The notes: a model not told the origin generated them from the letters alone. A DNA stretch of 64,000 nt from Streptomyces sp. B1I3 (GCF_030816615.1 NZ_JAUSYD010000001.1:2480001-2544000), one strand, 5' to 3'. Positions 1-8,677 are shown, counted from the first letter of the stretch. Numbers and translations are program-made.

Positions 1-896
1 TAGAAGTCGTGCGCGGTGACCGGCGGGATCTCGGCGGGCACGCTCGCGCGGGGCCCGTCCTCGAACTCCAGCACGCCGCATTCGATCTCGCGGCCGCGCA
101 GCAGTGCCTCCACGAGGAACTTGGGGTCGTGCCTGCGGGCCTCCTCGATGGCCTCGTCCAGGCCGGAGGGGTCGTCGACCTTGGTGATGCCCACGGAGGA
201 GCCGCCGCGGGCGGGCTTGACGAAGAGGGGCCAGCCGTGTTCGGCGGCGAACTCCATGATCCGCTTGCACGCGGCGGGCCGGTCGGCCTCCCACTCGCGG
301 GGGCGGACCACCTCGTACGGGCCGACCGGCAGCCCGAAGGAGGTGAACACCCGCTTCATGTACTCCTTGTCCTGGCCGACCGCCGAGGCGAGGACGCCGG
401 CGCCGACGTACGGCACACCGGAGAGCTCCAGGAGCCCCTGGAGCGTGCCGTCCTCGCCGTACGGCCCGTGCAGCACGGGGAAGACGACGTCGACCTCGCC
501 GAGAACCCTGGGAAGCGCACCCGGCTCGCTGACGACGACGTCCCGGTTGCCGGGGTCGACGGAGAGCGTCACCGCTCCGAGCCCGGGCTCGGCCAGCTGG
601 TCCACGTCGGGTACCTGCCGGTCCGCGATGGCCATGCGGGCGGGGTCGTCGGCCGTGAGTGCCCACCGGCCGTCCCTGGTGATGCCGATCGGCAGGACGT
701 CGTACTTCGTCCGGTCGACGGCGCTCATGACGGCACCGGCCGTGACGACGGAGATGCCGTGTTCGGAGCTCCGGCCGCCGAACACGACGGCCACGCGCGG
801 CTTGCGGCGCTGCTCGCCGCTCTGCTCGGAGCTCTCGGAGCTCCGGGCGGAACTCTCGGCGCTCTCAGGGCTCTGGGGGAGGTTCTGGCTGCTCAT
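1..896 (-). CDS. ddlA: D-alanine--D-alanine ligase, C-terminus beyond window
   Basis: ATP-dependent ligase joining two D-alanines for the peptidoglycan precursor; cytoplasmic. The reading starts at ATG 896 with a Ser/Glu/Gln-rich N-terminal extension of about 25 residues. The Ddl core follows: VAVVFGGRSSEH, then VFPVLHGPYGEDG (substrate loop), GAGVLASAVGQDK, and the ATP-grasp segment FVKPARGGSSVGI with LVEALLRGREIECGV. The last third, with the Mg-binding residues, lies past base 1. It is 34 bp downstream of gpsA on the same strand, so it is probably the last gene of a plsC-gpsA-ddl operon that feeds envelope synthesis. Streptomyces Ddl of this locus is expected to be the D-Ala-D-Ala rather than the D-Ala-D-Lac type; I cannot test that from the partial sequence. 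Confidence 0.95.
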   Translation of the reverse strand, partial: MSSQNLPQSPESAESSARSSESSEQSGEQRRKPRVAVVFGGRSSEHGISVVTAGAVMSAVDRTKYDVLPIGITRDGRWALTADDPARMAIADRQVPDVDQLAEPGLGAVTLSVDPGNRDVVVSEPGALPRVLGEVDVVFPVLHGPYGEDGTLQGLLELSGVPYVGAGVLASAVGQDKEYMKRVFTSFGLPVGPYEVVRPREWEADRPAACKRIMEFAAEHGWPLFVKPARGGSSVGITKVDDPSGLDEAIEEARRHDPKFLVEALLRGREIECGVLEFEDGPRASVPAEIPPVTAHDF

Positions 897-930
897 ATCG
901 CGATGAGCGTACCTGCTGGTAGGGCTCGAG

Positions 931-1941
931 TCAGCGTCGCTCGGGCTTGGCGCTGCGCGACATCAGCTCCTTGAGCGCGACGACCGGCGGCTTGCCCTCG
1001 TGGACGATTCCGACGACCGTCTCGGTGATGGGCATGTCGACCCCGTGCCTGCGCGCCAGATCGAGCACCGATTCGCAGGACTTGACGCCCTCGGCGGTCT
1101 GCTCGGTGACGGCGACGGTCTCCTGCAGCGTCATTCCGCGGCCGAGGTTCGTGCCGAAGGTGTGGTTGCGCGACAGGGGTGACGAGCAGGTCGCCACGAG
1201 GTCGCCCAGGCCCGCGAGTCCGGAGAACGTCAGGGGGTCGGCGCCCATCGCGAGGCCCAGCCGGGTGGTCTCGGCGAGACCGCGGGTGATGAGCGAGCCC
1301 TTGGCGTTGTCGCCGAGGCCCATGCCGTCGGCGATGCCCACGGCGAGGCCGATGACGTTCTTGACGGCGCCGCCGAGTTCGCAGCCGACCACGTCGGTGT
1401 TGGTGTACGGCCGGAAGTACGAGGTGTGGCAGGCGGCCTGGAGGCGCTGGGCGACGGTCTCGTCCGCGGAGGCGACGACGGCGGCCGCGGGGCGGCGTTC
1501 GGCGATCTCCTTGGCGAGGTTGGGGCCGGTGACGACGGCGATGCGGTCGGCGGTGACCGCGGTGACGTCCTCGATGACCTCGCTCATCCGCTTGGCGGTG
1601 CCGAGTTCCACGCCCTTCATCAGGGAGACGAGGACCGTGTCCGGTTCCAGGTGCGGCGTCCAGTCGGCGAGGTTGGCGCGCAGCGTCTGGGAGGGCACGA
1701 CCAGGACCGCGAAGTCGGCACCGTGCAGGGCCTCGGCGGCGTCGGTGGTGGCCCGGATCGAGTCGGGGAGCTCAATTCCCGGCAGGTAGCCGGGATTGGT
1801 GTGGGTCGTGTTGACCGCCTCGGCGACTTCGGCGCGGCGGCCCCAGAGGGTGACCTCGCAGCCCGCGTCGGCGAGGATCATGCCGAAGGCCGTACCCCAT
1901 GAGCCGGTTCCGAAGACGGCCGCTTTGCCGGGGTGCGTCAC
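931..1941 (-). CDS. gpsA: Glycerol-3-phosphate dehydrogenase [NAD(P)+]
   Basis: Reduces dihydroxyacetone phosphate to sn-glycerol-3-phosphate, the backbone for phospholipids. The 336-residue product opens with MTHPGKAAVFGTGSWGTAFG, the NAD-binding GxGxxG motif. It carries the family segments VVTGPNLAKEI, GCELGGAVKNVIGLAVG and GLGDLVATCSSPLSRN. The GTG start at 1941 overlaps the plsC stop as GTGA, indicating translational coupling. Reading further upstream in this frame gives a low-complexity Arg-rich extension inside plsC and is not credible. The plsC-gpsA pairing makes sense, since GpsA supplies the acceptor on which acyltransferases act. Confidence 0.97.
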   Translation of the reverse strand: MTHPGKAAVFGTGSWGTAFGMILADAGCEVTLWGRRAEVAEAVNTTHTNPGYLPGIELPDSIRATTDAAEALHGADFAVLVVPSQTLRANLADWTPHLEPDTVLVSLMKGVELGTAKRMSEVIEDVTAVTADRIAVVTGPNLAKEIAERRPAAAVVASADETVAQRLQAACHTSYFRPYTNTDVVGCELGGAVKNVIGLAVGIADGMGLGDNAKGSLITRGLAETTRLGLAMGADPLTFSGLAGLGDLVATCSSPLSRNHTFGTNLGRGMTLQETVAVTEQTAEGVKSCESVLDLARRHGVDMPITETVVGIVHEGKPPVVALKELMSRSAKPERR

Positions 1942-2690
1942 GTGGGTCCCTTTCCCTCTGCCTTGCGCCGCTGCTGCGCACGGGCCTTGCGGTGATCGTA
2001 GAGCTCGGCGGGGGCCTTCTCGCCGCGCAGGTCCTCCAGCTCGGCCGTGACCGCGGCCATGATCGCCTCGGTCGCCTGGCGCAGCACCTCGGGTGTCGGC
2101 TCGAGCCCGTGGAAGCGGGAGAGGTCGACCGGCGGCCCGGCCTGCACGCGCAGGGTCTTGCGGGGGAACAGCCGGAGCTTGTTCTCCTTGGCGTAGGGCG
2201 GCATCGCGAGGTTGGCGCCCCACTGGGCGACGGGGATGACCGGGGCCTTGGTCATCAGCGCGACCCGGGCGGCGCCGGTCTTGCCGGCCATCGGCCACAT
2301 GTCGGGGTCCCGGGTGAGCGTGCCCTCCGGGTAGAAGGCGACGCATTCGCCCCGCTCGATGGCGTCGACGGCGGCGCGGAAGGCGTCGAGCGCGTTGGTC
2401 GTCTCGCGGTAGACGGGGATCTGCCCGGTGCCGCGAAGAATCATTCCGACGAAAGGCGTCCTGAACAGTCCGGCCTTGGCGAGGAGCCGCGGCACGCGTC
2501 CGGTGTTGTACTGGAAGTGCCCGTAGGAAAGCGGGTCCAGATACGAGTTGTGATTGACCGCGGTGATGAATCCGCCATCGGCCGGAATGTGTTCCATTCC
2601 CCGCCAGTCGCGCTTGAACAAGACCACCAGGGGCGGTTTTGCGATGGCCGCCGCCAGGCGGTACCAGAAGCCGATTCTGCGGCGGGACAC
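1938..2690 (-). CDS. plsC: 1-acylglycerol-3-phosphate O-acyltransferase family protein
   Basis: Membrane-associated acyltransferase likely acylating lysophosphatidic acid in phospholipid synthesis. About 250 residues. It shows the acyltransferase HX4D box as NHNSYLD near residue 47, the VYRE block, and the FYPEGTLTR phosphate-binding block. A hydrophobic N-terminal stretch (FWYRLAAAIAKPPLVVLF) can anchor it to the membrane. I chose GTG 2690 because GAGGAAGG lies about 8 bases upstream; a longer in-frame start at 2774 would add a charged segment with no homology. The C-terminus is Lys/Arg-rich. It overlaps gpsA by four bases. Which acyl acceptor it prefers is inferred from family and neighbour only. 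Confidence 0.9.
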   Translation of the reverse strand: MSRRRIGFWYRLAAAIAKPPLVVLFKRDWRGMEHIPADGGFITAVNHNSYLDPLSYGHFQYNTGRVPRLLAKAGLFRTPFVGMILRGTGQIPVYRETTNALDAFRAAVDAIERGECVAFYPEGTLTRDPDMWPMAGKTGAARVALMTKAPVIPVAQWGANLAMPPYAKENKLRLFPRKTLRVQAGPPVDLSRFHGLEPTPEVLRQATEAIMAAVTAELEDLRGEKAPAELYDHRKARAQQRRKAEGKGPT

Positions 2691-2855
2691 TCGGACGCCT
2701 TCCTCTAGGAACTGACCTGCTGCCCGACTGCGGCGGTGACGTCTCGCCCCGGGCCCCTGCTGTGTGGAGAACACCGTACGCCTCGCCCATGGGGGCGGAC
2801 CTCCGGGCCGTCGTACCGGCAGGCGAGAATGACGGCCTCGTCAGTCCTGACGCGT

Positions 2856-3533
2856 ATGGAGGGGGAGATCGCCACGAACACCGACCCGACCGGCCCCTGG
2901 TCCCTGGTCGTCCCGCTCAAACCGCTCGCCCGGGCCAAGAGCAGGCTGGGGCGGGCGACGGGTGAGGAGCTGCGTCCCCGCCTCGCCCTGGCGTTCGCCC
3001 TCGACACGGTGGCGGCGGCGCTGTCGTGCCGGGCGGTGCGGGATGTGGTGGTCGTCACGGACGATCCGGTGGCCGCTCCCGCGCTGGCCGCGCTCGGGGC
3101 GCGCACGGTCCCGGACGCACCGGCGGCCGGGCTCGACGCGGCTCTGGAGCACGGGGTGCGGTCGGTGCGTTCACGGCGGCCCGACGCGGCGGTGGCCGCG
3201 CTCAACGCGGATCTGCCGGCACTGCGGGCGGAGGAATTGGCGCGGGTACTCGAATTCTCCACCGAATTCCCCCGGGCTTTTGTCACCGATGCCCAGGGAA
3301 TCGGCACCACATTTCTTTCGGCGATGCCGGGATTCGAATTGCGGCCGTCCTTCGGCGGGCCGTCCCGGGCCCGGCACCTGGAGTCGGGCGCGGTCGAGGT
3401 CTCGGCTCCCGGCCTCGACTCGGTCCGCAGGGACGTGGACACGGGCGACGACCTGCGCGTGGCGCTGGAGCTGGGCGTGGGGCGGTTCACCGCGGGTCTG
3501 ACGGCCGCGGTGGGCCCCGTCGCCGACCGATAG
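2856..3533 (+). CDS. cofC: 2-phospho-L-lactate / phosphoenolpyruvate guanylyltransferase (F420 biosynthesis)
   Basis: Guanylyltransferase of coenzyme F420 synthesis; actinobacterial relatives (FbiD) activate phosphoenolpyruvate rather than phospholactate. The protein of about 225 residues has the CofC start WSLVVPLKPLARAKSRLG, the VVVVTDDP segment, LNADLPAL (metal-binding Asp) and the conserved end ARHLESGA...VRRDVDTGDDLRVALELG. The start is uncertain: ATG 2856 and ATG 2829 are in frame, while the best Shine-Dalgarno-like run (GGAGGGGGAG, about 2858) lies just inside. It is divergent from plsC and followed 10 bp later by a small gene on the same strand. Confidence 0.9.
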   Translation: MEGEIATNTDPTGPWSLVVPLKPLARAKSRLGRATGEELRPRLALAFALDTVAAALSCRAVRDVVVVTDDPVAAPALAALGARTVPDAPAAGLDAALEHGVRSVRSRRPDAAVAALNADLPALRAEELARVLEFSTEFPRAFVTDAQGIGTTFLSAMPGFELRPSFGGPSRARHLESGAVEVSAPGLDSVRRDVDTGDDLRVALELGVGRFTAGLTAAVGPVADR

Positions 3534-3543
3534 GCTGCGAGCC

Positions 3544-3747
3544 ATGCAGGCGACCTCGTTCACGTACGACTCCGAGACCCGGACCGGCAGTGTGCTGCTC
3601 GACGACGGCACCCCGGTGGACTTCGACGCGCCGGCCTTCGACGCGGGGGGACTGCGGCTGTTGCGCCCGGGGCAGCGGGTGCGGATCGAGACCGAGGGCG
3701 AGGGCGCCTCGCTGCGCATCACCCTGGTGACGCTCCAGACGCTCTGA
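3544..3747 (+). CDS. Small cold-shock-domain-like protein, 67 aa
   Basis: A 67-residue acidic protein with a beta-rich pattern (GSVLLDDGTPVDF then GLRLLRPGQRVRIETEG) like a short OB or cold-shock fold. It lacks the aromatic RNP1/RNP2 motifs of classical CspA, so nucleic-acid binding is only a possibility. It follows cofC by 10 bp and ends at a strong hairpin shared with the convergent hupS gene. Conserved in Streptomyces at this position as far as I recall; role unknown. Confidence 0.75.
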   Translation: MQATSFTYDSETRTGSVLLDDGTPVDFDAPAFDAGGLRLLRPGQRVRIETEGEGASLRITLVTLQTL

Positions 3748-3765
3748 GCGGCTCCTGACAGCCCG

Positions 3766-3797
3766 CGGGCCGGGCTCCCCGAGGGGAGCCCGGCCCG
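3766..3797. terminator. Bidirectional terminator between the small cold-shock-like gene and hupS
   Basis: A 15-bp G+C-rich perfect stem (arms CGGGCCGGGCTCCCC and its complement) with a 2-base loop. It sits 18 bp after the plus-strand stop and 31 bp after the hupS stop. Confidence 0.85.
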
Positions 3798-3828
3798 GCG
3801 CGCAGGAGAAGGGGAGCGGTGCCCGGTC

Positions 3829-4482
3829 TCACTTCTTGCGTGCGGTGACCTTCTTGGCCGCGGTCGTGCGTGCCGTGGTCTTCTTCGCGGGCGCCTTCTT
3901 CGCCGTCGTCTTCTTGGCGGGCGCGGTCTTGGCGGCGACGGCCTTCTTCGTCGTGGCCTTCTTCGCCGGTGCGGCCTTCTTCGCTGCCGGCGTGGCCTTC
4001 TTCGCCGCCGCGGAGGTGCTCTTCGCGGTGGTCTTCTTGGCGGCGGGCGCGGTCTTCTTCGCCGCGGCCGTGCTCTTGCGCGCCGTGGCCTTCTTGGCGG
4101 TGGCCTTCTTGGCGGCCGCCTTCGCGGTCGTACGGGTGGAAGGACCGCCCGACAGGCTGCCCTTGGGTGCCTTCTTGACGGACACCTCGCCGCCCTTGGG
4201 GAGCTTCTTGGAGCCGCTCACCAGGTCCTTGAAGCCCTGTCCCGCACGGAAACGGGGCACGGACGTCTTCTTGACCCGTACGCGCTCGCCCGTCTGCGGG
4301 TTGCGTGCGTAGCGGGCGGGGCGGTCGACCTTCTCGAACGAGCCGAAGCCGGTGACCGAGACACGATCCCCCGCGACAACCGCACGGACGATCGCGTCGA
4401 GTACCACGTCGACGGCGTCAGCGGCCTGCTGACGGCCGCCGACCTTGTCGGCAATCGCTTCTACGAGCTGCGCCTTGTTCAC
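3829..4482 (-). CDS. hupS: HU-type nucleoid protein with Lys/Ala-rich tail (HupS)
   Basis: Histone-like DNA-binding protein of 217 residues. Residues 1-93 are a classic HU domain: MNKAQLVEAIADKVGG, the GFGSFEKVDRPARYARNPQTGE beta arm, and VPRFRAGQGFKDLV. From about residue 115 the protein turns into PAAKKTTAK-like repeats, a eukaryotic-H1-like basic tail. This two-part form is the actinobacterial HupS/Hlp type, linked in S. coelicolor to spore nucleoid compaction. Single gene, with an AT-richer upstream region (about 4500-4580) that probably holds its promoter. The tail is encoded by runs of the same few codons, which is why spurious frames appear opposite it. Confidence 0.97.
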   Translation of the reverse strand: MNKAQLVEAIADKVGGRQQAADAVDVVLDAIVRAVVAGDRVSVTGFGSFEKVDRPARYARNPQTGERVRVKKTSVPRFRAGQGFKDLVSGSKKLPKGGEVSVKKAPKGSLSGGPSTRTTAKAAAKKATAKKATARKSTAAAKKTAPAAKKTTAKSTSAAAKKATPAAKKAAPAKKATTKKAVAAKTAPAKKTTAKKAPAKKTTARTTAAKKVTARKK

Positions 4483-4625
4483 GTCTTCCCCTTCGGAGAC
4501 ATTGCCGGAACCAAACCGTCCAGGCTTTTTCGCACGTTAGGCAGATATATACCGCAAATCAAACACGAAACGGGCTAATCACCCTAGTGCCGCAACGAAG
4601 TCGACCGCCGCACTGTTCTGCGGAG

Positions 4626-4853
4626 TCAGTCACCTTCGGGGAATCGGCCCTCATCGAGGTCCTTCATCAACCGGTCCAGACGCCTTGCCGCGCCCGGGAG
4701 ATCGTGTTTGGCCGAGGCCGTGACGGCCATCAGCTTCCGGGAGAGCGCCATCCGTACGTCCTCCGGGACTTGCAGTACGCGCACCCTTGCGTGCGCTTCT
4801 TTCAATCGGTCGGCGACGCGGCCGTAGAGCTCGAGTTGGCTGTCGCGTCCCAT
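4626..4853 (-). CDS. Conserved small protein of unknown function, 75 aa
   Basis: A 75-residue mostly helical protein (MGRDSQLELYGRVADRLKEA... ending MKDLDEGRFPEGD) with heptad-like spacing that could form a short coiled coil. ATG 4853 was chosen because everything further upstream in the frame reads as Arg/Pro-rich noise overlapping leuD. No catalytic motif is visible. It sits between leuD and hupS on the same strand. A transcript from leuCD would have to pass the hairpin at 4912-4937 to reach it. I do not recognise a function. Confidence 0.7.
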   Translation of the reverse strand: MGRDSQLELYGRVADRLKEAHARVRVLQVPEDVRMALSRKLMAVTASAKHDLPGAARRLDRLMKDLDEGRFPEGD

Positions 4854-4911
4854 GCACCGATTGTGCCATCTGGGGCGAGTTGTCGCCCGAGGGGGTCTCA
4901 ACAAAGCGCTA

Positions 4912-4937
4912 CGCCCCCTACCGGAAAGCAGGGGGCG
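4912..4937 (-). terminator. Hairpin after leuD
   Basis: An 8-bp stem (CGCCCCCT / AGGGGGCG, 10-base loop) 21 bp downstream of the leuD stop, a plausible end of the leuCD transcript. A second small inverted repeat, GGGCGA-gttg-TCGCCC, follows at 4873-4888. Confidence 0.6.
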
Positions 4938-4957
4938 CAGTTCGGGAAAAGCGCTGC

Positions 4958-5551
4958 TCAGACGTAAAGCGTACGCGGCTTGTGGGACGGCCGGGCCGCC
5001 TCGTAAGTCGCAATGTCCGCTTCGTTCTGAAGAGTGAGGCTGATGTCGTCGAGGCCGTTCAGCAGGCGCCAGCGGGCGTTCTCGTCGAGCTCGAAGTCGG
5101 CTGTGATCCCCTCGGCGAGGACCTGGCGCTTCTCCAGGTCGACGGTGACCGCGGCCGTCGGGTCGGCCTCCGTCAGCTCCCACAGCCGGTCGACGACCGG
5201 CTGGTCGAGGACGACGGTCAGCAGACCGTTCTTCAGCGAGTTGCCGCGGAAGATGTCGGCGAACCGGGAGGAGATGACCGTCTTGAAGCCGAAGTTCTGC
5301 AGGGCCCAGACCGCGTGCTCACGGGAGGAACCCGTACCGAAGTCGGGACCGGCCACCAGGACCGAGGCACCCTTGCGCTCGGGGCGGTTGAGGACGAAGT
5401 TCTCGTCCTTGCGCCACGCCTCGAACAGGCCGTCCTCGAAGCCGTCCCGGGTGACCTTCTTCAGCCAGTGCGCGGGGATGATCTGGTCGGTGTCGACGTT
5501 GCTGCGGCGCAGCGGGACGGCCCGGCCGGTGTGTGCGGTGAATGCTTCCAT
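4958..5551 (-). CDS. leuD: 3-isopropylmalate dehydratase small subunit
   Basis: Small (swivel-domain) subunit of isopropylmalate isomerase, which isomerises 2- to 3-isopropylmalate in leucine synthesis together with LeuC. 197 residues; shows [27 protein letters not shown], the LeuD signature [14 protein letters not shown] with the substrate-binding loop, and [17 protein letters not shown]. It begins 5 bp after the leuC stop, so the two form an operon. The divergent regulator NdgR lies upstream of leuC. Confidence 0.98.
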   Translation of the reverse strand: MEAFTAHTGRAVPLRRSNVDTDQIIPAHWLKKVTRDGFEDGLFEAWRKDENFVLNRPERKGASVLVAGPDFGTGSSREHAVWALQNFGFKTVISSRFADIFRGNSLKNGLLTVVLDQPVVDRLWELTEADPTAAVTVDLEKRQVLAEGITADFELDENARWRLLNGLDDISLTLQNEADIATYEAARPSHKPRTLYV

Positions 5552-5556
5552 GACTC

Positions 5557-6981
5557 TCAGACTCCGGCGGGCGTACGGGCGTCGGACAGGTCCGCGGGCG
5601 AGGCCAGATGGCCCAGCACGGCGGTGGCGGCGGCGACCTGCGGGGAGACCAGGTGGGTGCGGCCGCCCTTGCCCTGCCTGCCCTCGAAGTTGCGGTTCGA
5701 GGTGGAGGCGGAGCGCTCACCCGGGGCCAGCTGGTCGGGGTTCATGCCGAGGCACATCGAGCAGCCCGCGTGCCGCCATTCGGCGCCGGCGGCGGTGAAG
5801 ACCTTGTCCAGGCCTTCCTCCACGGCCTGGAGGGCGACCCGGACGGAACCCGGGACGACCAGCATCCGTACGCCGTCGGCGACTTTGCGGCCCTCGATGA
5901 CGGCGGCGGCGTTGCGCAGGTCCTCGATGCGGCCGTTGGTGCACGAACCTACGAAGACGGTGTCCACGCCGATCTCGCGCAGCGGCTGGCCCGCGGTCAA
6001 CCCCATGTACTCCAGGGCCTTTTCGGCGGCGTTGCGCTCCGAGGCGTCCTCGTACGAAGCAGGGTCGGGGACGTTGGCCGACAGGGGCGCACCCTGGCCC
6101 GGGTTGGTGCCCCAGGTGACGAACGGCGCGAGTTCGGCGGCCTCGATGACGACCTCGGCGTCGAAGACGGCGTCGTCGTCGGTGCGCAGCGTCTTCCAGT
6201 ACGCGAGCGCGGCGTCCCACTCCTCGCCCTCGGGGGCGTGGTCACGGCCCCGCAGGTAGTCGAAGGTGGTCGCGTCCGGGGCGATCATGCCCGCGCGGGC
6301 ACCGGCCTCGATCGACATGTTGCAGATGGTCATCCGGGCCTCCATCGAGAGCTTCTCGATGGCGGAACCGCGGTATTCGATGATGTAGCCCTGGCCGCCA
6401 CCGGTGCCGATCCGGGCGATGATCGCCAGGATCAGGTCCTTGGCGGTGACGCTCTCGGGGAGTTCGCCCTCGACGGTGATCGCCATGGTCCTGGGGCGGG
6501 CCAGCGGCAGTGTCTGGGTGGCCAGGACGTGCTCGACCTGGCTCGTGCCGATGCCGAAGGCCAGCGCGCCGAAGGCGCCGTGGGTGGAGGTGTGCGAGTC
6601 ACCGCAGACGACCGTGGTGCCGGGCTGGGTCAGGCCCAGCTGCGGGCCCACCACGTGCACGACGCCCTGCTCGACGTCGCCGAGCGGGTGCAGCCGGACG
6701 CCGAAGTCCGCGCAGTTCTTGCGCAGGGTCTCCAGCTGGGCGCGGGAGACCGGGTCGGCGATCGGCTTGTCGATGTCGAGGGTCGGGGTGTTGTGATCCT
6801 CGGTGGCGATGGTGAGGTCGAGGCGCCGGACCGGGCGTCCTGCCTGGCGCAGGCCGTCGAACGCCTGCGGGCTGGTCACCTCGTGCAGCAGGTGCAGATC
6901 GATGAAGAGAAGGTCGGGCTCGCCCTCCGCGCGCCGGACGACGTGGTCGTCCCAGACCTTCTCCGCGAGTGTCCTACCCAT
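5557..6981 (-). CDS. leuC: 3-isopropylmalate dehydratase large subunit
   Basis: [4Fe-4S] aconitase-family large subunit of isopropylmalate isomerase, 474 residues. Visible signatures are [53 protein letters not shown], and the cluster cysteines in FVGSCTNGR and [13 protein letters not shown] 6981 opens [15 protein letters not shown], the expected N-terminus. It faces the divergent regulator gene ndgR across a 175-bp intergenic region containing an inverted repeat. Confidence 0.98.
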   Translation of the reverse strand: MGRTLAEKVWDDHVVRRAEGEPDLLFIDLHLLHEVTSPQAFDGLRQAGRPVRRLDLTIATEDHNTPTLDIDKPIADPVSRAQLETLRKNCADFGVRLHPLGDVEQGVVHVVGPQLGLTQPGTTVVCGDSHTSTHGAFGALAFGIGTSQVEHVLATQTLPLARPRTMAITVEGELPESVTAKDLILAIIARIGTGGGQGYIIEYRGSAIEKLSMEARMTICNMSIEAGARAGMIAPDATTFDYLRGRDHAPEGEEWDAALAYWKTLRTDDDAVFDAEVVIEAAELAPFVTWGTNPGQGAPLSANVPDPASYEDASERNAAEKALEYMGLTAGQPLREIGVDTVFVGSCTNGRIEDLRNAAAVIEGRKVADGVRMLVVPGSVRVALQAVEEGLDKVFTAAGAEWRHAGCSMCLGMNPDQLAPGERSASTSNRNFEGRQGKGGRTHLVSPQVAAATAVLGHLASPADLSDARTPAGV

Positions 6982-7124
6982 CGCTTTCCCTCCGGCCGGC
7001 GTCCTCGCCGGCCCAACTAGAGATTTCGGTGCGCCACCGTCCGGACCCCCGAGCGGGGCGGCGACTACGAGCCGTCGTGCGGCCGCCTCTACAGGTTCGC
7101 AACTTCTGGAGAAAATTGAACTTG

Positions 7125-7143
7125 CGTTTCACAGAGTGAGACG
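7125..7143. promoter_or_regulatory. Inverted repeat in the leuC-ndgR intergenic region, candidate NdgR site
   Basis: CGTTTCAC-AGA-GTGAGACG: 8-base arms with a single mismatch, 14 bp upstream of the ndgR start and about 145 bp upstream of leuC. IclR proteins bind such sites and NdgR is known to regulate leuCD. That this particular repeat is the NdgR site is inference. Confidence 0.5.
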
Positions 7144-7156
7144 CGAGTATCGTCGT

Positions 7157-7873
7157 ATGGACAACTCTAGCGGCGTCGGCGTTCTCGACAAGGCAGCTCT
7201 GGTATTGAGCGCCCTGGAGTCCGGTCCGGCCACCCTCGCCGGACTGGTCGCGGCGACAGGGCTCGCACGACCCACGGCACATCGACTGGCCGTGGCACTC
7301 GAACACCACCGCATGGTGGCGAGGGACATGCAGGGCCGATTCATTCTCGGTCCCCGGCTCGCGGAGCTCGCGGCAGCGGCCGGCGAGGACCGCCTCCTGG
7401 CGACGGCCGGACCCGTGCTCACGCATCTGCGCGACATCACGGGCGAGAGCGCGCAGCTCTATCGCAGGCAGGGTGACATGCGGATCTGCGTGGCGGCGGC
7501 GGAGCGGCTGTCCGGACTGCGGGACACCGTGCCGGTCGGCTCCACGCTCACGATGAAGGCGGGCTCCTCCGCGCAGATCCTGATGGCCTGGGAGGAACCC
7601 GAGCGCCTGCACCGGGGACTGCAGGGCGCCCGCTTCACCGCGACGGCGCTCTCGGGCGTACGGCGGCGTGGCTGGGCCCAGTCGATCGGCGAGCGCGAGC
7701 CCGGCGTGGCCTCGGTGTCGGCCCCGGTCCGCGGCCCGTCGAACCGTGTGGTCGCCGCCGTCTCCGTCTCCGGGCCGATCGAGCGGCTGACCCGCCACCC
7801 GGGCCGGATGCACGCCCAGGCGGTCATCGACTCGGCCGCGCGGCTGAGCGAGGCGCTGCGCCGCACCGGCTGA
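7157..7873 (+). CDS. ndgR: IclR-family regulator NdgR
   Basis: 238-residue IclR-type regulator. Residues 1-65 form the winged helix (LDKAALVLSALESGPATLAGLVAATGLARPTAHRLAVALE) and the rest the effector-binding domain. ATG 7157 was chosen over an upstream ATG because it gives the compact family length and lies in the divergent promoter region. From the literature, the S. coelicolor orthologue adjusts leucine and other amino-acid genes and influences antibiotic production. Its placement divergent from leuCD is the classic actinobacterial arrangement and implies control of leuCD and of itself. Confidence 0.95.
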   Translation: MDNSSGVGVLDKAALVLSALESGPATLAGLVAATGLARPTAHRLAVALEHHRMVARDMQGRFILGPRLAELAAAAGEDRLLATAGPVLTHLRDITGESAQLYRRQGDMRICVAAAERLSGLRDTVPVGSTLTMKAGSSAQILMAWEEPERLHRGLQGARFTATALSGVRRRGWAQSIGEREPGVASVSAPVRGPSNRVVAAVSVSGPIERLTRHPGRMHAQAVIDSAARLSEALRRTG

Positions 7874-8160
7874 CCCACCCGTCTCATCCTCCCGGGCCGC
7901 CCCAGCGTCGTGGCGGTCCCCCTTCAGCCCCTCCCGCCGGCCCGGCCAACCCGCGCGGCGCTCGTCCCCGATATCGCTCATGGGCGGACTCCCGCGTACC
8001 GCCCGTGGACGAACTCCCGTGTTCGCACCGGCCTTTGACCTTCCCGACGGCCGCCCGCTTTGCCCTTCCCGGTGGCCGCCCGAGTCCTGCGGGCCGAGCC
8101 CTCTGCCGGACGGAACGACATCCCCGGAACAACCACCGCCCCCCGATTGCGGAACACGAG

Positions 8161-8190
8161 AAAGACCCTCCACCGAAGTGAAGGGCCTTC
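8161..8190 (-). terminator. Terminator of the tRNA-Gln/Glu cluster
   Basis: On the minus strand AAGGCCCTTCAC-TTCG-GTGGAGGGTCTTT forms a long stem with a TTCG tetraloop and a T-containing tail, 17 bp after the last tRNA-Glu. The rest of 7874-8206, between ndgR and the tRNAs, shows no credible gene. Confidence 0.75.
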
Positions 8191-8206
8191 CCGGACTGCC
8201 GTGTTG

Positions 8207-8279
8207 TACCCCCGACCGGATTCGAACCGGCGCTACTGCCGTGAGAGGGCAGCGTGCTAGGCCGCTACACAACGGGGGC
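8207..8279 (-). tRNA. tRNA-Glu (CTC), copy 3
   Basis: 73 nt with 7-bp acceptor stem GCCCCCG/CGGGGGT, T-loop GGTTCGAATCC and anticodon loop CTCTCAC (anticodon CTC). No encoded CCA. Last gene of the five-tRNA array. Confidence 0.95.
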
Positions 8280-8297
8280 TTGTACTACGGTCTTGCG

Positions 8298-8369
8298 CTG
8301 GGCTACCAGGACTCGAACCTAGAATGACGGTACCAGAAACCGTAGTGTTGCCAATTACACCATAGCCCA
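8298..8369 (-). tRNA. tRNA-Gln (CTG), copy 2
   Basis: 72 nt, acceptor stem TGGGCTA/TAGCCCA, T-arm GGTTCGAGTCC and anticodon CTG in the loop of the CGGT/ACCG region. Separated by 18 bp from the following tRNA-Glu. Confidence 0.95.
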
Positions 8370-8381
8370 TGGTGTTTCAAG

Positions 8382-8454
8382 TACCCCCGACCGGATTCGA
8401 ACCGGCGCTACTGCCGTGAGAGGGCAGCGTGCTAGGCCGCTACACAACGGGGGC
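8382..8454 (-). tRNA. tRNA-Glu (CTC), copy 2
   Basis: Identical in sequence to the other two tRNA-Glu copies of the array, anticodon CTC. It is the odd one out, sitting between two Gln-Glu dimers. Confidence 0.95.
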
Positions 8455-8514
8455 CCTAGCGATCCTGCATCAAGAACGTGGGTGCGACCCAGATGTCCTC
8501 GCGGGAAGGATCTG

Positions 8515-8587
8515 TACCCCCGACCGGATTCGAACCGGCGCTACTGCCGTGAGAGGGCAGCGTGCTAGGCCGCTACACAACGGGGGC
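8515..8587 (-). tRNA. tRNA-Glu (CTC), copy 1
   Basis: 73 nt, anticodon CTC, identical to copies 2 and 3. With the tRNA-Gln 18 bp upstream it forms a unit repeated at 8207-8369. Confidence 0.95.
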
Positions 8588-8605
8588 TTGTACTTCGATC
8601 TTGCG

Positions 8606-8677
8606 CTGGGCTACCAGGACTCGAACCTAGAATGACGGTACCAGAAACCGTAGTGTTGCCAATTACACCATAGCCCA
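8606..8677 (-). tRNA. tRNA-Gln (CTG), copy 1
   Basis: First tRNA of the array in transcription order, identical to the copy at 8298-8369; anticodon CTG. The promoter should lie in 8678-8763, downstream of the HAD gene. Confidence 0.95.

Noticed and set aside
931..2790. Apparent 619-residue fusion ending in GpsA
   Set aside because: The first 282 residues are an Arg/Gly-rich reading of plsC in another frame; the GTG at 1941 with GTGA overlap is the real start.
4129..4482. Frameshift or fusion in hupS because of the abrupt change to a Lys/Ala tail
   Set aside because: The two-part structure is the normal HupS/Hlp form in actinobacteria.
8207..8677. Regularly spaced identical repeats suggesting a CRISPR array
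   Set aside because: The repeats fold as tRNA-Glu and tRNA-Gln with CTC and CTG anticodons; no cas genes in the window.
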